A stretch of DNA of 64,000 nt from Phytopseudomonas dryadis (GTDB lineage: Bacteria; Pseudomonadota; Gammaproteobacteria; Pseudomonadales; Pseudomonadaceae): assembly GCF_004327355.1 (NCBI RefSeq), contig NZ_QJUM01000003.1:207500-271499 (forward strand), in the 5' to 3' direction. Below are positions 62,816 through 64,000 of this stretch, piece by piece. The stretch's first letter is position 1. Each line of letters begins with the position of its first letter. A program made the position numbers and the translations under genes. The notes below the pieces were generated by a model. It saw only the letters and a program-made list of their open reading frames with translations, did no database searches and was not told the DNA's origin.

Positions 62816-63761
62816 CACGCAACCTCAAACTGAGCTCACCACCACTGAAAGCACGCTCACAGCCCGCCACATCGAGACGCAAGGCCCCACCGTCATCCAC
62901 ACCCAAAACCCTGCCGTCCACCGACTGCGTACCTGCGGCGAGTGACACCCTGCGGCCCTGCCACAAATGATTGTCCTCCCACTGCGCACGAAGTCCGGCG
63001 AAACCCTGCAACTGGTGCAAGCCCAGGTAGTGCTCGATCCATGCGCTGAGATCGCAGACGAAGCGATTACGATCGATCTGCCGGCCCAGCACCTGCCTGA
63101 TCGACGTCCAGGGCTGATCGATACCTGCGCCTGAAGCAGCCTGCATGTTGATATTGACGCCAATACCGATCACCACATGGCAGACATCGGCGGGATCACC
63201 GGAGAGCTCGAGCAGGATTCCAGCGATCTTGCGACCATCGACCAACAGATCATTCGGCCATTTGAGCCCCGCCTCGGAGACGCCCGCCTCATGGAGCGCC
63301 CGCAACAAGGCCAGGCCGATCACCAGACTCAAGCCCTCGAGCTGACGCATTCCACCTTCTATACGCAGCACCAGGCTGTAATAGAGATTCTCGCCAAAAG
63401 GACTGACCCAGCTACGGCCACGACGACCACGCCCAGCCACCTGTTGCTCGGCAAGAACGATAAAGGGTGGCGGCTGATTGGCGGCGACAAGGCGCATGGC
63501 CTCGGCATTGGTGGAGTCCACGCGCTCCAGCAGCACGATCGGCCAGACACACTCGGCGGCCAAAGCGGCATGATCCAACAGGGACAGCGGCGTTTCCAGG
63601 CGATAGCCCCGGCCGCGCACCTTGTGAATACTCAGGCCGAATTCCGCCTCGAGCCCCTGCAGCTGCTTCCAGATCGCCGCGCGGCTGACGCCCAGGGCAG
63701 AGCCCAGCGCTTCACCCGAGTGAAACTGCCCATCCTGTAGAAGCCGTAATAAAGGCTGCAT
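62805..63761 (-). CDS. birA: bifunctional biotin-protein ligase / biotin operon repressor
   Basis: 318 residues from ATG at 63761 ([20 protein letters not shown]); the frame to 63791 adds ten unlikely residues. N-terminal winged helix ([20 protein letters not shown]), central ligase domain with biotin-binding [21 protein letters not shown] (about 110-130) and [17 protein letters not shown], and a C-terminal SH3-like domain. Attaches biotin to carboxylase carrier proteins and represses bio genes. It is adjacent to the rRNA operon. Confidence 0.96.
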   Translation of the reverse strand: MQPLLRLLQDGQFHSGEALGSALGVSRAAIWKQLQGLEAEFGLSIHKVRGRGYRLETPLSLLDHAALAAECVWPIVLLERVDSTNAEAMRLVAANQPPPFIVLAEQQVAGRGRRGRSWVSPFGENLYYSLVLRIEGGMRQLEGLSLVIGLALLRALHEAGVSEAGLKWPNDLLVDGRKIAGILLELSGDPADVCHVVIGIGVNINMQAASGAGIDQPWTSIRQVLGRQIDRNRFVCDLSAWIEHYLGLHQLQGFAGLRAQWEDNHLWQGRRVSLAAGTQSVDGRVLGVDDGGALRLDVAGCERAFSGGELSLRLRDDS

Positions 63762-63895
63762 GCCGAACCTACCGCTCAATAAGGAGCGCATGATAACGAT
63801 GCCTCCAGCCCCTGCCTACCAAGCGCGGCTCCGCGCGACCAGTAACCACTGCGAGACACTCTCCATCGCTTGAATTTCCCCGCCCCCAAAAGACG

Positions 63896-63927
63896 AAACC
63901 CCAGACCTCTGTCGAGATCTGGGGTTT
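63896..63927 (-). terminator. rRNA operon terminator
   Basis: Minus strand AAACCCCAGA ... TCTGGGGTTT; with an inner CTC/GAG pairing the stem reaches about 14 bp around a 4-base loop. Directly downstream of the 5S gene. Confidence 0.9.
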
Positions 63928-63937
63928 CTGGTAGAAG

Positions 63938-64000
63938 CTTGACGATGACCTACTCTCACATGGGGAAACCCCACACTACCATCGGCGATGCGTCGTTTCA
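63938..64000 (-). rRNA. rrf: 5S ribosomal RNA, 3' part (gene runs past the window)
   Basis: Minus strand reads TGAAACGACGCATCGCCGAT, GGTAGTGTGGGGTTTCCCCA and TGTGAGAGTAGGTCATCGTC-AAGC, the 3' half of Pseudomonas 5S rRNA. The 5' half, 23S and 16S genes would lie beyond position 64000. Confidence 0.95.

Overview
The window is a 64 kb chromosomal segment of a Pseudomonas-type gammaproteobacterium. The gene order uvrA (divergent) - ftnA - katA - rplQ - rpoA and on through alpha, spc, S10, str, rpoBC, rplKAJL, nusG-secE, tRNA-tuf, coaX-birA and an rRNA operon is the one known from Pseudomonas aeruginosa. The protein sequences, GC-rich codon use and intergenic palindromes also fit Pseudomonas. The species cannot be fixed by reading alone. 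No phage, integrase, transposase or CRISPR array was seen.

Layout. (1) 1-3122: end of a minor-pilin cluster on the plus strand, finishing with a 736-residue PilX-like protein whose body is a repetitive, probably beta-helical domain. (2) 3175-11509, minus strand: nrdR, ribD, an FMN riboswitch, a second lumazine synthase (ribH2), ribE, ribBA, ribH, nusB, thiL, pgpA, a periplasmic solute-binding protein and a retropepsin-like protease. (3) 11714-19134, plus strand: YbaY-type lipoprotein, methyltransferase, CnoX-type thioredoxin-TPR protein, a repeat-rich gap with a broken gene, a zinc-linked cluster (His-rich DUF2796 protein, ABC ATPase, FtsX-type permease, DUF3299 protein) and an OmpW porin. 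(4) 19192-28723: two nucleotide-sugar dehydrogenase/epimerase-fold genes, a VanZ-like protein, ssb, a YajR-type MFS transporter, uvrA, ftnA and katA. (5) 29190-59468: about 30 kb of translation and transcription genes on the minus strand. (6) 59511-61202: tRNA-Trp, second tuf, tRNA-Thr, tRNA-Gly, tRNA-Tyr. (7) 61347-64000: SPOR protein, coaX, birA, an rRNA terminator and the 3' part of a 5S rRNA.

Functional links. Region 2 is a flavin supply unit tied to thiamine and phospholipid steps. The riboswitch lies between ribD and ribH2, so FMN would control ribH2 and possibly the genes downstream, but not ribD. In region 5 the apparently continuous ribosomal cluster is cut into transcription units. 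At three points (before rpsM, rpsH and rplK) a strong hairpin is directly joined to, or overlaps, a sigma70-like promoter for the next unit.

The most unusual items are the giant pilin-like beta-helix protein, the terminator-promoter fusions, the riboswitch-ribH2 cassette with a hairpin that covers its own Shine-Dalgarno, several families of intergenic repeats (including a 73-bp tandem array and 7-bp tandem arrays), and a frameshifted small gene. I found no convincing new defence or mobile system.
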